Shown: positions 1 to 7,079, numbered from the stretch's first letter. The stretch is 60,298 nucleotides of DNA from a virus (IMGVR_UViG_3300042549_007471:1-60298), one strand, 5' to 3'. Notes: generated from the letters alone by a model not told the origin. Numbers and translations: made by a program.

Positions 1-39
1 CTGGATGTGGTATTATAGTCTTATGGTTGAGGAAGTCCG
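1..39 (+). promoter_or_regulatory. partial early promoter cassette (copy 0)
   Basis: The first 20 bases match the promoter-proximal part of the cassette at 7260-7317 (CTGGATGTGGTAT...). A -10-like TATTAT lies at 11-16. The -35-like box would be upstream of the window. A GAGGAA ribosome binding site at 29-34 precedes the ATG at 40. Confidence 0.5.
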
Positions 40-204
40 ATGACTTACGTCCCGATTCAATCAAGTATTCCTTACTTGAAGGTTCCTGAAAACCGATTGA
101 ATCTTGCATTTAATTGGTATCAACGGCAGAAAGATCATCCATTGAACTTTCCGTGCTATTCTTATTGGATTCAGCAATGTACAAATGATGGGAGTGATTA
201 CTGA
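40..204 (+). CDS. small hypothetical protein (54 aa)
   Basis: A short open frame from ATG 40 to TGA 202-204, with GAGGAA 6 bases upstream of the start. The product is rich in aromatic residues (YSYWIQQC near the C-terminus) and has no recognisable domain, signal peptide or membrane segment. It is the first gene of a compact run placed directly behind a promoter cassette, so it is probably expressed early. I do not recognise its family. Confidence 0.6.
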   Translation: MTYVPIQSSIPYLKVPENRLNLAFNWYQRQKDHPLNFPCYSYWIQQCTNDGSDY

Positions 205-208
205 AACT

Positions 209-385
209 ATGATTGACACTGTTTTGACTATTGAAGAAGTTTTGACTGAGAAACAACTGCTTGCTCTGCGAGACATTCTTTATCATTACAAAGAGTTTCA
301 ATTGGAACTGTATGAGTATCCCCCAGAGGATACACTATTCACTCAGACTCAACGAGAACTGTTCGACATCTTTGACATTAAATGA
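209..385 (+). CDS. small acidic hypothetical protein (58 aa)
   Basis: Start chosen at ATG 209, four bases after the upstream stop. The same spacing is seen at 2665, 2916 and 3127. In-frame ATGs at 185 and 188 would overlap the previous gene. The product is an acidic, largely helical-looking protein (ALRDILYHYKEFQLELYEY in the middle). Its stop overlaps the next start as ATGA, which suggests translational coupling. Function unknown. Confidence 0.6.
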   Translation: MIDTVLTIEEVLTEKQLLALRDILYHYKEFQLELYEYPPEDTLFTQTQRELFDIFDIK

Positions 386-588
386 CTTCTATTTCTTTCA
401 CTTCTGGTGAGTTGTTGGATATTATGTCCGCACTTGAAGAGAAAGAAAATGCTCTTCAACTTGCAGAGAATTATCAACTCTCTGCTTATTATATGCACCT
501 TGGGGGTCAATTCCAACGGATTTATGATAAACTGCAGGAGTTTGTTCCTGAGAACCGAGTTGCCAATCTTGTCCTTGCTGTGAATTGA
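382..588 (+). CDS. small hypothetical protein (68 aa)
   Basis: Starts in an ATGA overlap with the previous gene and ends in a TGATG overlap with the next, so it is the middle of a coupled gene run. The sequence looks helical (DIMSALEEKENALQLAENYQ) with a YYMHLGGQF segment. I do not recognise its family. Confidence 0.65.
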   Translation: MTSISFTSGELLDIMSALEEKENALQLAENYQLSAYYMHLGGQFQRIYDKLQEFVPENRVANLVLAVN

Positions 589-857
589 TGACTATGGAAA
601 CACACAGTCTGATTATTCTTTCTACTGCACACCTACATCCATTGGAAGCAGCAAAGATTGATGAATTTTCTTATGTTGGAAACAAAGAATGTGCTCTTGT
701 TTCCACTGTTTCAGAGATGAGGGATTTCTATTATCAGGGTGGATTGGTTTGCTTGTGCGACCTGTTGAAATTGGTGCAAGAAAAATATAATGCAAAATAT
801 GTTCTCTTTGACCCTGATGCAGATACTACTGATGAGTTCAGGTATTATCAATGGTGA
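588..857 (+). CDS. small hypothetical protein (89 aa)
   Basis: ATG 588 shares a base with the upstream TGA (TGATG). A TTG three bases earlier is less likely. The protein has a hydrophobic N-terminal strand (HSLIILSTAHLHPLEAA) and an acidic C-terminus (FDPDADTTDEFRYYQW). It is the last gene of its run and a stem-loop/promoter cassette follows at once. Function unknown. Confidence 0.65.
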   Translation: MTMETHSLIILSTAHLHPLEAAKIDEFSYVGNKECALVSTVSEMRDFYYQGGLVCLCDLLKLVQEKYNAKYVLFDPDADTTDEFRYYQW

Positions 858-916
858 TGTGCCAGTTGTAGCACTGGCACACTAAAAGAGCACAGAGGCA
901 CCAGATGCCTTATAAT
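858..916 (+). promoter_or_regulatory. early promoter cassette (copy 1): stem-loop, GAGCAC box, TATAAT
   Basis: TGTGCCAGT (858-866) pairs perfectly with ACTGGCACA (873-881) around a 6-base loop. GAGCAC is at 888-893, then a 17-base spacer, then TATAAT at 911-916. The leader ACACAAAGGAAC supplies the ribosome binding site for the gene at 942. Five more copies keep the same GAGCAC-to--10 distance. Confidence 0.75.
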
Positions 917-941
917 ACTCTCATACACAAAGGAACTCCAA

Positions 942-1208
942 ATGCTTGATGCCTTTACTGATTATCCTATTGAAAAACTTGATGATATTGAATTTGAAAA
1001 AGCACCCATTCGTAAATGCACCATTCTAACTTGGGACAGAAATAAGTATTGTGATGTCCTTGTATATTTTGTAGATGAGGATGGTGATTTGCGAGGACAC
1101 ATTACTAACTTCAAGCAGTGGTATTTGTATAAGAATGAAGCACGACTTGATGATGGTATTCAATTTACTGATGATGAACTGAAAACTCTTCCTTGGACTT
1201 GCCGATGA
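942..1208 (+). CDS. acidic hypothetical protein (88 aa)
   Basis: First gene behind promoter copy 1, with AAAGGAA upstream of ATG 942. It is very acidic, with an apparent beta-rich core (CTILTWDRNKYCDVLVYFVDE followed by GDLRGHITNFKQWYLY). Its stop overlaps the next start as ATGA. I do not recognise the family. A role in early takeover of the host is only inferred from its position. Confidence 0.7.
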   Translation: MLDAFTDYPIEKLDDIEFEKAPIRKCTILTWDRNKYCDVLVYFVDEDGDLRGHITNFKQWYLYKNEARLDDGIQFTDDELKTLPWTCR

Positions 1209-1387
1209 CTGCTATTGAAATTGATGAAATGATGAACCGAATGGAATCATTTGGTGGTTCATTTGTTGTTGCACTTGCTTATGCAATGCGAAAAGCAGAC
1301 CCATCAAATAAAACTAGACTGATTCTTGCCTTTCCTGAGTATGTGAAAGAGTATGGACCAGAAAGTCAGTTTCCTGCATACGAATGA
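1205..1387 (+). CDS. small hypothetical protein (60 aa)
   Basis: ATG 1205 overlaps the upstream stop (ATGA). An upstream in-frame TTG at 1193 is less likely. The sequence is mixed helical (IDEMMNRMESFGGSFVVALAYAMRK) with a proline-containing acidic tail. Its stop in turn overlaps the start at 1384. Function unknown. Confidence 0.65.
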   Translation: MTAIEIDEMMNRMESFGGSFVVALAYAMRKADPSNKTRLILAFPEYVKEYGPESQFPAYE

Positions 1388-1572
1388 CAATGAAACCTAA
1401 GTTCCGTGCCGTATTAGAAATGGCAATAGAAGAAGGTGTAAGGTTTGGATACAATCGTGCTTTTAAGCATAATTCAGAACCACACATTGATTCTATATCT
1501 GATAGTATAGTTACAGAAATCTTTAATTCACTTGACACTTGGTTTGATGACATCAACGACACTGAAAACTAA
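1384..1572 (+). CDS. small hypothetical protein (62 aa)
   Basis: Begins in an ATGA overlap. The N-terminal half is basic (MTMKPKFRAVLEMAIEEG) and the C-terminal half acidic (SLDTWFDDINDTEN). No domain recognised. It forms one coupled run with its neighbours from 942 to 2163. Confidence 0.65.
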   Translation: MTMKPKFRAVLEMAIEEGVRFGYNRAFKHNSEPHIDSISDSIVTEIFNSLDTWFDDINDTEN

Positions 1573-1573
1573 A

Positions 1574-1981
1574 ATGAATCCTGAAATTAAACAGAAATGG
1601 GTTGATGCTCTGCTTTCTGGCAAATACGAACAAGGCAGTGAGAAACTCCGTGGTGCAAATGGTTATTGTTGCCTTGGTGTTCTGTGTGACCTTTATTCAC
1701 AAGAACAAAATAAAGAATGGGAGTTTAAGGGTTATTCAGAAAACTCTGAGGAAGAATCTCCAGATAGAATGGACTATTGGTATTTTGAGGGTGAAAGTGA
1801 GTTTCTGCCAGACTCTGTAAGAGAATGGGCAGGAATGACATTCAAGAATCCTCAGGTGCGAGTTGATGTCTCACCTGAGGATGATGAAGATGAATGGTTC
1901 TATCACGATGAGATTGCCAATCTGAACGATTCAGGTTATACTTTTGAAGAACTTTCTAAACTAATCAAAGAACAATTTTAA
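1574..1981 (+). CDS. conserved phage protein with CCLGVLCD motif (135 aa)
   Basis: ATG 1574 lies one base after the previous stop. The N-terminus (MNPEIKQKWVDALLSGKYEQ followed by GANGYCCLGVLCDLY) is a pattern I recognise from uncharacterised proteins of many phages. The paired cysteines at about residues 32-33 and the later LPDSVREWAG and IANLNDSGYTFEELSKLI segments also fit that group. The C-terminal half is strongly acidic (SPEDDEDEWF). The function of the family is not known to me. Confidence 0.75.
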   Translation: MNPEIKQKWVDALLSGKYEQGSEKLRGANGYCCLGVLCDLYSQEQNKEWEFKGYSENSEEESPDRMDYWYFEGESEFLPDSVREWAGMTFKNPQVRVDVSPEDDEDEWFYHDEIANLNDSGYTFEELSKLIKEQF

Positions 1982-2163
1982 TGGAAGAACAAGACACTCT
2001 GAATCAAGGACGTATTCCTACTCATAAAAGTGTAAATATTGCATTTTTCTTTAATGATGAGATGGATGATGGTGAAGTGAGAGACTTTATTGAACGTATG
2101 ACCGAAAAGTATCATCATCCTGATGACATTGTGAAAGATTATGAATACTGGTATGATGAGTGA
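1981..2163 (+). CDS. small acidic hypothetical protein (60 aa)
   Basis: Starts at a TAATG overlap with the previous gene. The product is rich in Asp, Glu and His (MDDGEVRDFIERMTEKYHH). It is the last gene of the 942-2163 run, and a promoter cassette follows within 20 bases. No family recognised. Confidence 0.6.
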   Translation: MEEQDTLNQGRIPTHKSVNIAFFFNDEMDDGEVRDFIERMTEKYHHPDDIVKDYEYWYDE

Positions 2164-2177
2164 GTCTAGTGTGAGAC

Positions 2178-2237
2178 TGTGCCACTTGTAGAGGTGGCAC
2201 ACTACATTTCCCAAACCCCCTGTTGAGGTGCTACAAT
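2178..2237 (+). promoter_or_regulatory. early promoter cassette (copy 2), divergent
   Basis: TGTGCCAC (2178-2185) pairs with GTGGCACA (2194-2201). The GAGCAC box is absent here, but AGGTGCTACAAT (about 2226-2237) matches AGGTGCTATATT of copy 3, giving TACAAT at 2232-2237. This -10 box covers the ATG at 2236, which argues that translation of the next gene begins further downstream. Confidence 0.5.
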
Positions 2238-2262
2238 GATTGCATTGAAGGTTGAGAAACCA

Positions 2263-2661
2263 ATGACCGAAACACAAGTTCAACTCAAAGAATCCACTGT
2301 AGAGTTCATTGATGAACTTGTCTCTGAAAATTATGCTCAAGATGACATCTATGATTTCATTGCTGAGTATGGTGAAGATAATCTCACTCAGCATTATGTG
2401 AATTATGTTGAGATTGGTGAATCTTACTCATACAGGGCAGCAGACATCTTCATTGAAGAGTTTGGCATTGACAATATAGAGAAGTTTGAAGATGCTTTCC
2501 GCGGAAGTGGATACGCATCTAAGGCAGACTATGCGGAACAATTCGTAACTGATTGTTATTGCATTGATCTTCCTACTTTCATTGAGATTGACTGGGAAAA
2601 TACCTTTGACAATCTTGATTGTGTTTATGTCAATGGTTTTGTTTTTGATACCCAATTCTGA
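2263..2661 (+). CDS. ArdA-like antirestriction protein (132 aa)
   Basis: The C-terminal half carries the ArdA pattern: FEDAFRGSGYASKADYAEQF, then LPTFIEIDWENTFDNL, and a final VYVNGFVFDTQF. ArdA proteins are acidic DNA mimics that bind and block type I restriction enzymes. The product here is strongly acidic, and at 132-141 residues it is shorter than typical ArdA (about 165). ATG 2263 is preferred because the ATG at 2236 sits inside the -10 box of the adjacent promoter; starting at 2236 would add nine residues. Inferred role: protection of the incoming genome early in infection. The family call rests on motif resemblance only. Confidence 0.65.
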   Translation: MTETQVQLKESTVEFIDELVSENYAQDDIYDFIAEYGEDNLTQHYVNYVEIGESYSYRAADIFIEEFGIDNIEKFEDAFRGSGYASKADYAEQFVTDCYCIDLPTFIEIDWENTFDNLDCVYVNGFVFDTQF

Positions 2662-2664
2662 ACT

Positions 2665-2913
2665 ATGAAACTGCAATCTAAAGACGGTTCAATGGTGGTA
2701 GATTTCTACCCCATCAAAACACCTTTTGGTGATGTGTCTAAAGAATGGTGCTTAAAGATTCTTACCTTTATGGGTAAGACTCAATCTAAGAAGTTTCTTA
2801 ATCGGGTTGAGATGCACCTTGAGATTCAAGAATATCTCAATCACACAATTCCTTATGAAGTTGTGGATTTCAATACGATTCCACAACTTGCCAATCCATT
2901 TGCTACTGTTTGA
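2665..2913 (+). CDS. small hypothetical protein (82 aa)
   Basis: ATG 2665 follows the ArdA-like stop by three bases. It is mixed in charge with alternating strands and helices (MVVDFYPIKTPFGDVSKEW, LNRVEMHLEIQEYLNH). It is co-transcribed with the ArdA-like gene. Family not recognised. Confidence 0.65.
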   Translation: MKLQSKDGSMVVDFYPIKTPFGDVSKEWCLKILTFMGKTQSKKFLNRVEMHLEIQEYLNHTIPYEVVDFNTIPQLANPFATV

Positions 2914-2915
2914 TT

Positions 2916-3125
2916 ATGTTGTATAAAGTTACTGACATTGAGTTTGATTTTGAGGATGAGGATGGTGATGTCCTTCCTTATGATGAACAAGTCGCAGTTG
3001 CTCAATCAGTTCTTGATGATGTCTGGGAGGTTTATGATGAAGATGAACTTGCAAATGTAATTACTGATGACACTGGATGGTGTATCAAGTCATTAAACTA
3101 TCTTGAAATTACTGAATCTCACTGA
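2916..3125 (+). CDS. highly acidic conserved-type cyanophage protein (69 aa)
   Basis: ATG 2916 lies just behind the previous stop; a TTG at 2910 is in frame but less likely. About a third of the residues are Asp or Glu (FDFEDEDGDVLPYDEQ, VYDEDELANVITDDTGW). The ITDDTGWCIKSLNYLEI ending resembles small acidic cyanophage proteins of unknown role. The charge would fit a nucleic-acid mimic, but that is speculation. Confidence 0.65.
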   Translation: MLYKVTDIEFDFEDEDGDVLPYDEQVAVAQSVLDDVWEVYDEDELANVITDDTGWCIKSLNYLEITESH

Positions 3126-3126
3126 A

Positions 3127-3327
3127 ATGCCTGAAATTAACAAAGAAGACCTGATTGATGCTTATGCTCAGCAACTGCTGGATAGCATGGACATGAAGAC
3201 TATGGAACGTTTTGTGTATGATACTCTGGTAGAAAATCTTACAGATTATACTGAGGAAGAGTTGATTACTGAAGTAACAGATTGTTATCCAGAACTTCTG
3301 GATGATTCTTACATCTGTCCCACATAG
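3127..3327 (+). CDS. small acidic hypothetical protein (66 aa)
   Basis: ATG 3127 is one base after the previous stop. The helical sequence (KEDLIDAYAQQLLDSMDMKT) ends in an acidic, cysteine-containing tail (TDCYPELLDDSYICPT). It is the last gene of the ArdA run, before promoter copy 3. No function can be assigned. Confidence 0.65.
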   Translation: MPEINKEDLIDAYAQQLLDSMDMKTMERFVYDTLVENLTDYTEEELITEVTDCYPELLDDSYICPT

Positions 3328-3340
3328 TCCAAGGTTGAGA

Positions 3341-3398
3341 TGTGCCACTTGTTCTTCTGGCACACTAAACGAGCACAGACCTCAAAAGGTGCTATATT
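3341..3398 (+). promoter_or_regulatory. early promoter cassette (copy 3)
   Basis: TGTGCCA (3341-3347) pairs with TGGCACA (3358-3364). GAGCAC is at 3371-3376, then a 16-base spacer, then TATATT at 3393-3398. The transcript leader to the ATG at 3521 is unusually long for this region (about 115 bases) and contains GTGGT...ACCAC complementary segments. Confidence 0.7.
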
Positions 3399-3520
3399 AA
3401 AGGGGTGGTGAGGGAGGCAATAAGACCACCTCAATAACGTCAACTGACATCTTGGCAAGTATGCTGTTATCAAACCTCATCACTTCTCACAAAAGTCCAA
3501 CTTACTTTATTATTCTTAAA

Positions 3521-3733
3521 ATGACTGTTGCTACTCTGCCTGTTGATGTGATGGTTGGTATGCTCCGTAAGGGTGAAACCGGCAATAACATTCTGGATAT
3601 TCTGAATGTTCTTGTCCCTGATCAAACTGAACTCACTCGTGAGCAAGTTTGTGAAGATCTGGGCATTGCTGATTGTCCCGAGAATGATGATGAGATTGAA
3701 GCATATATTGCCAATGCTACGGTTGCTGTCTGA
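3521..3733 (+). CDS. small hypothetical protein (70 aa)
   Basis: ATG 3521 is chosen; the in-frame extension back to 3452 reads as non-coding leader (SNLITSHKSPTYF). The product (TVATLPVDVMVGMLRKGETG, then ILDILNVLV, then an acidic ENDDEIEAYIANA tail) looks like a small helical protein. It stands alone between promoter copy 3 and a hairpin at 3746-3763. Function unknown. Confidence 0.65.
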   Translation: MTVATLPVDVMVGMLRKGETGNNILDILNVLVPDQTELTREQVCEDLGIADCPENDDEIEAYIANATVAV

Positions 3734-3745
3734 GTTTAATTTTGG

Positions 3746-3763
3746 GGGGAGATTCTTCTCCCC
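3746..3763 (+). terminator. possible hairpin terminator
   Basis: GGGGAGA (3746-3752) pairs with TCTCCCC (3757-3763) around a TTCT loop, 13 bases after the stop at 3733. No U-run follows, so it may be an RNA-stabilising hairpin rather than a true intrinsic terminator. Confidence 0.4.
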
Positions 3764-3796
3764 TCTGTGGATTTAATTCATTTATCACTGATTCTA

Positions 3797-3985
3797 ATGT
3801 TTCTTTCCTGTCCTGCTTCTTTTGACCTGATTGATGCTGAGTGGTATGATAATCTAGATGATGCAAAGGAAGATGCTCTTGATTGGAGTGTAGAACTGTC
3901 TGGTGAGAATGTGATTGTTTATCAGGCACTTGAGAGTGAAGATGGTGCTTATGAGTTCAACAAACTCTATGCTATCTCTGCCTGA
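3797..3985 (+). CDS. small acidic hypothetical protein (62 aa)
   Basis: ATG 3797 is preferred over a GTG at 3767, because the extension would cover the region just after the hairpin. The sequence is acidic (LIDAEWYDNLDDAKEDALDW) followed by strand-like ENVIVYQALESEDGAYEFNK. The DDAKEDALDW stretch recalls small domains that appear in many phage early proteins, but I cannot name a family. Confidence 0.6.
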   Translation: MFLSCPASFDLIDAEWYDNLDDAKEDALDWSVELSGENVIVYQALESEDGAYEFNKLYAISA

Positions 3986-4027
3986 GTCCAGTGTTGAGAA
4001 AGACGGTTTCTGAACTGTCCATAAAGT

Positions 4028-4057
4028 CCCCCACTGGGGCACCAGATGCCCTATAAT
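4028..4057 (+). promoter_or_regulatory. early promoter (copy 4), variant
   Basis: GGCACCAGATGCCCTATAAT is nearly identical to the spacer and -10 region of copy 1, with TATAAT at 4052-4057. The GAGCAC box is missing; a short CCCC-ACT-GGGG palindrome (4029-4039) occupies its place. The leader GACACAAGCAAAGGAA is shared with copy 7. Confidence 0.6.
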
Positions 4058-4082
4058 ACAGAGACACAAGCAAAGGAACCTA

Positions 4083-4757
4083 ATGGATCGTCAGCAAGTC
4101 ATCGCAAAGATTCAATCCATCCTGAAACTTCAGAATGGAACTTCTTTTGAGGGTGAGGCAGATGCTGCTGCTAAGATGATTGATAAACTGTGCAAGCAGT
4201 ATGGTGTTACGATCACCGAAGCAACTGAAACTCAAGTTCTTGATGAGTCTTTTGTTTCTTTCAAGAGAATCAATGTTGCACTGACCACTCTTGCCAATGC
4301 GATTGCTAACTTCTATGATGCAAAAGCATATATGAAGAATGGTGATTCCAAGTCTCTGCAAATCATCGGTAGTGAAGCACAACAAATCCAAGTGCGACTC
4401 TATTATGATTACCTGGTTCAGGTGATGGAGAAAGAGGCAGATATTGCACATAAAGCAGAAAAGATTATGTGCGACATCAAAGGAACTGTGATCTCTCGTA
4501 GTTTCAAACTTAATTTCCGTAAGGCATTTGCAGATAAAGTTGCGGAACGTCTGAAAGAAATGAAACTCGCAGAGAACCGAGTTCACGATGATGCCGATGC
4601 AGTGAAGAATAAACTCTCCACGATGCGATTCGGACGTTCCAAGAAGATGAATGGTGCTAGTGGTGCTGGTGCTTATTCTGGTGCAAACGTAGGTGCTGGT
4701 GTTTCTTTGAATCGTCAAGCATCTGGTTCTGTTACCAAGCAACTCTGTGGTGTGTGA
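4083..4757 (+). CDS. DUF2786-type protein (224 aa)
   Basis: The N-terminal 45 residues show the DUF2786 pattern: IAKIQSILKLQN, FEGEADAAAKMIDKL and KQYGVTITEA. The middle is helical with KAEKIMCDIKGTVISRSFKL, and the last 40 residues are low-complexity Gly/Ala/Ser after a basic RFGRSKKMNG segment. Proteins of this family occur in many phages and mobile elements; their function is unknown to me. AAAGGAA of promoter copy 4 is its ribosome binding site. The long antisense frame here is judged a shadow. Confidence 0.8.
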   Translation: MDRQQVIAKIQSILKLQNGTSFEGEADAAAKMIDKLCKQYGVTITEATETQVLDESFVSFKRINVALTTLANAIANFYDAKAYMKNGDSKSLQIIGSEAQQIQVRLYYDYLVQVMEKEADIAHKAEKIMCDIKGTVISRSFKLNFRKAFADKVAERLKEMKLAENRVHDDADAVKNKLSTMRFGRSKKMNGASGAGAYSGANVGAGVSLNRQASGSVTKQLCGV

Positions 4758-4806
4758 GTTAAACACTCCTTCTTTCTTTTTTTCCTTTCTTTATTTCTCC
4801 AACACA

Positions 4807-5136
4807 ATGAAAATGTACCTGACTGTTCCTGAAATGAAAGTGATGTGGATTGTTGGTGCTGCCGAACGTCTTGCGACATTGGGTATGCTTTCTTCCGACA
4901 TTCCAATGAAACTTTCTGCTGATGCAGTCGATTATTTTATTGAGATTGATAATCACCGCAATATTCTGTTTCCAGATGATTTTGAGATTGAACAAATCTT
5001 CAGAATCATTGCAAAAGCAGAGAATGAATGTGAAGTATCTGATGATGACATGAATCAAATCATCAAATTGATTCTTGAATATAAGAACAATCGCACTGAG
5101 ATTGTGAAGTATGCACTGTCGCATCAGACTATCTAA
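4807..5136 (+). CDS. hypothetical protein (109 aa)
   Basis: ATG 4807 is chosen; the in-frame upstream part (from 4747) is a pyrimidine-rich leader that would encode FFFSFLYF. The product is predicted helical (VPEMKVMWIVGAAERLATLG, then an acidic ENECEVSDDDMNQIIKLILE). It shares the transcript of the DUF2786 gene. No family recognised. Confidence 0.65.
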   Translation: MKMYLTVPEMKVMWIVGAAERLATLGMLSSDIPMKLSADAVDYFIEIDNHRNILFPDDFEIEQIFRIIAKAENECEVSDDDMNQIIKLILEYKNNRTEIVKYALSHQTI

Positions 5137-5150
5137 GTCCAATGATACGG

Positions 5151-5209
5151 TGTGCCACTTGTAGTGGTGGCACACTAAAAGAGCACAGACCCCTCTGAGA
5201 TGGTAGACT
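5151..5209 (+). promoter_or_regulatory. early promoter cassette (copy 5)
   Basis: TGTGCCAC (5151-5158) pairs with GTGGCACA (5167-5174). GAGCAC is at 5181-5186, followed by a 17-base spacer and a weaker -10 candidate TAGACT at 5204-5209. The next gene starts about 15 bases downstream of it. Confidence 0.6.
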
Positions 5210-5224
5210 GAACGGAGTTCAGAG

Positions 5225-5812
5225 ATGAGAGAAATGACTGCTTTCACCATCACTAAAAAGGGTCAAGAAATCTCTTTTGAGAGTAAGTTTGATTCTTTGG
5301 ATGATGCAAAAGATTATCTTGCAAATAACATTAAGTATAATGATTTTGTAAGTGATCTTCTGTCGAAGAAGAAAGTTTCTGTAAAGCAGATTGCTTGGAT
5401 GCACTATCTTGCAACTCAGGATGTGATTGATTCTGAAACTCCTGCAGAAGATGGAGATTATCTGAAACTGGTGAATATGATGTATAATGCTGTGCAGAAT
5501 AATGTTCGCAAACTTCAAGTGCGACTGCCTGGTATTACTCTTTCCACGGTGAATAAAGGTGTAAACATTGGTTGTGTTTATGTTTATGAAAACAATCAAT
5601 ACGTTGCTAAGATTACAACTTCTGGTTTTTTGATGGGTAATGTCTCCGATGATGTTAAAAATCTTCTGGAGGATGCCAATGATAATCTTCTGCAACTTGC
5701 GAAGATTTATGGTCACGAATCTGGTTCTTGTTCAATTTGTGGTCGCAAGTTGGATAATCCTCTCTCTGTGCAAATGGGAATTGGACCGATTTGTGCAAAG
5801 CGGTTCGGTTGA
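5225..5812 (+). CDS. DUF6011-type zinc-binding protein (195 aa)
   Basis: The last 30 residues form a DUF6011-like zinc site: CSICGRKLDNPLSVQMGIGP followed by ICAKRFG, giving Cys-x-x-Cys and a later Cys. The upstream part is uncharacterised (DSLDDAKDYLANNIKYNDF, QIAWMHYLATQD, then strand-rich LPGITLSTVNKGVNIG). Start 5225 has GGAG upstream. Because the -10 of copy 5 ends at 5209, the ATG at 5234 is also possible. Function unknown; such domains often sit in phage proteins that handle nucleic acid. Confidence 0.75.
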   Translation: MREMTAFTITKKGQEISFESKFDSLDDAKDYLANNIKYNDFVSDLLSKKKVSVKQIAWMHYLATQDVIDSETPAEDGDYLKLVNMMYNAVQNNVRKLQVRLPGITLSTVNKGVNIGCVYVYENNQYVAKITTSGFLMGNVSDDVKNLLEDANDNLLQLAKIYGHESGSCSICGRKLDNPLSVQMGIGPICAKRFG

Positions 5813-5831
5813 GTTCTTTATTTGAAATAAA

Positions 5832-6041
5832 ATGAATTACGATGATTTTATGCACAATGCGAATCGTGCATACCTGGATCTAGATGTAGAAGACCAACAA
5901 CGGTATGGTCAGTTTCTGATGAATTATCTTCATCAACATCATCCAGACATTGTTGTTCCTGAAGAAGTTGATTGTTTCTACAACAACAACAAAGTTCCTA
6001 ACTTTCTTCAATTCATTCACTCCCTAGATTCCAATGTTTAA
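5832..6041 (+). CDS. small hypothetical protein (69 aa)
   Basis: ATG 5832 follows the DUF6011 gene by 19 bases. The product is rich in Asn, His and Tyr (MHNANRAYLDLDVEDQQRY, NYLHQHHPDIVVPEEVDCF). It overlaps the next gene by 8 bases. I do not recognise it. Confidence 0.65.
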   Translation: MNYDDFMHNANRAYLDLDVEDQQRYGQFLMNYLHQHHPDIVVPEEVDCFYNNNKVPNFLQFIHSLDSNV

Positions 6042-6282
6042 TCAACTTACGTTTGTTCCGCATGATATTCCTAATGCTGTTCAAGGAAAGTATAAGTTTT
6101 CCAATGGTTGGGAGATTAGTGTAGTTTCTGGTCCTGCTGGTTGTGGATTGTATGGTGTTATCAGTGACTTTACTTATGAAGTTGCAATCTTCCGACCGAA
6201 TGGAAATATGACTGAAGATGTAAGTGGTTGGAATACTAAAGAAGAAGTATCTGCGATGATGTGGGTACTGTCTCAACTCTAG
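6034..6282 (+). CDS. small hypothetical protein (82 aa)
   Basis: ATG 6034 overlaps the preceding gene by 8 bases. The sequence appears beta-rich (GKYKFSNGWEISVVSGPAGC, YGVISDFTYEVAIFR), with a helical end (TKEEVSAMMWVLSQL). It is the last gene before promoter copy 6. Function unknown. Confidence 0.65.
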   Translation: MFNQLTFVPHDIPNAVQGKYKFSNGWEISVVSGPAGCGLYGVISDFTYEVAIFRPNGNMTEDVSGWNTKEEVSAMMWVLSQL

Positions 6283-6294
6283 TCTCTTATACCG

Positions 6295-6352
6295 TGTGCC
6301 ACTTGTTCTAGTGGCACACTAAATGAGCACAGACCCCAAAACCTGCTATAAT
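6295..6352 (+). promoter_or_regulatory. early promoter cassette (copy 6)
   Basis: TGTGCCACT (6295-6303) pairs perfectly with AGTGGCACA (6310-6318) over a 6-base loop. GAGCAC is at 6325-6330, spacer 16, TATAAT at 6347-6352. The stretch AGTCTCTTATACCGTGTGCC just before it recurs before copy 8. Confidence 0.75.
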
Positions 6353-6373
6353 AAGAGGACACAAGCAACTCAA

Positions 6374-6799
6374 ATGGACATTATTCCTCCCGGTTATCAA
6401 CTTCACATCACTTCATGGGAAAACGATGCTGATAATTACAATACTAAAATACTCTCTGGTCTGACCAAAGAGGATGTGCGGTTTTATATTCATTTTCTAA
6501 GTCATTTTAAGAGTCATAAACCTTACGGAAATGAGCATATTCAAGATTATCCGGATGCAGAAAAGATTGCAATTACCAACGCATATGAGAAGTGTCGTCC
6601 AACTACTCCACAACTACTTGAAGATGTAGAAGACTCGATTGAGTATTGGAAAACAAATGATTATGCTTGTGATTGGGTAAATGAAACAGTTGGTATTTGG
6701 CATGAAGGTGAACTTTATCGAGTATTTGATAGTTGTGAAGTGTATCTAATTGATACTCCTATTCCGAATGCAACCGAGGAGTTTGTGGACGGTTACTGA
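6374..6799 (+). CDS. hypothetical protein (141 aa)
   Basis: ATG 6374 is chosen because the -10 of copy 6 lies 22 bases upstream; the frame extended to 6323 would include the promoter. The protein is acidic and aromatic (LTKEDVRFYIHFLSHFKSHK, DVEDSIEYWKTNDYACDW, EGELYRVFDSCEVYLIDT). It is a single-gene transcription unit between two promoter copies. No domain recognised. Confidence 0.7.
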   Translation: MDIIPPGYQLHITSWENDADNYNTKILSGLTKEDVRFYIHFLSHFKSHKPYGNEHIQDYPDAEKIAITNAYEKCRPTTPQLLEDVEDSIEYWKTNDYACDWVNETVGIWHEGELYRVFDSCEVYLIDTPIPNATEEFVDGY

Positions 6800-6814
6800 A
6801 CTGGTACACTAAAA

Positions 6815-6842
6815 GAGCACAGACCCCTAAACCTGCTATAAT
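6815..6842 (+). promoter_or_regulatory. early promoter cassette (copy 7), stem-loop lost
   Basis: GAGCAC at 6815-6820, spacer 16, TATAAT at 6837-6842, and the leader GACACAAGCAAAGGAA just before ATG 6865. Only a remnant of the upstream stem-loop (TGGTACACT) remains, and it abuts the previous stop. Confidence 0.75.
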
Positions 6843-6864
6843 AAGAGGACACAAGCAAAGGAAA

Positions 6865-7056
6865 ATGACTTACATTCCTCCTCAAATTGGTGACATTAAA
6901 GTTTTCATTGGAGAAGGTTCAAATGGAACTTTTATTGTTCAGGTTGAAGAGTTCAAAGAAAACACTTTGCGAGGTGATGCTTACTGGGTAACCAAAGTAT
7001 TCAAAAAATACAAGAAACAACAAGACGCAATTAAGTTTGCTTCCCGTTTTCAATAA
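6865..7056 (+). CDS. small basic hypothetical protein (63 aa)
   Basis: Strong start: AAAGGAA then ATG 6865. The product has a beta-rich first half (IGDIKVFIGEGSNGTFIVQV) and a basic, helical C-terminus (VFKKYKKQQDAIKFASRFQ). It differs from most neighbours in being basic. Function unknown. Confidence 0.7.
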   Translation: MTYIPPQIGDIKVFIGEGSNGTFIVQVEEFKENTLRGDAYWVTKVFKKYKKQQDAIKFASRFQ

Positions 7057-7079
7057 TCTCTCTCAACTCTAAAGTAGCA

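Noticed and set aside
4080-4766. A 228-codon minus-strand frame
   Set aside because: It is antisense to the well-supported DUF2786-type gene; the His/Thr/Ser-rich content is what antisense to this codon usage produces.
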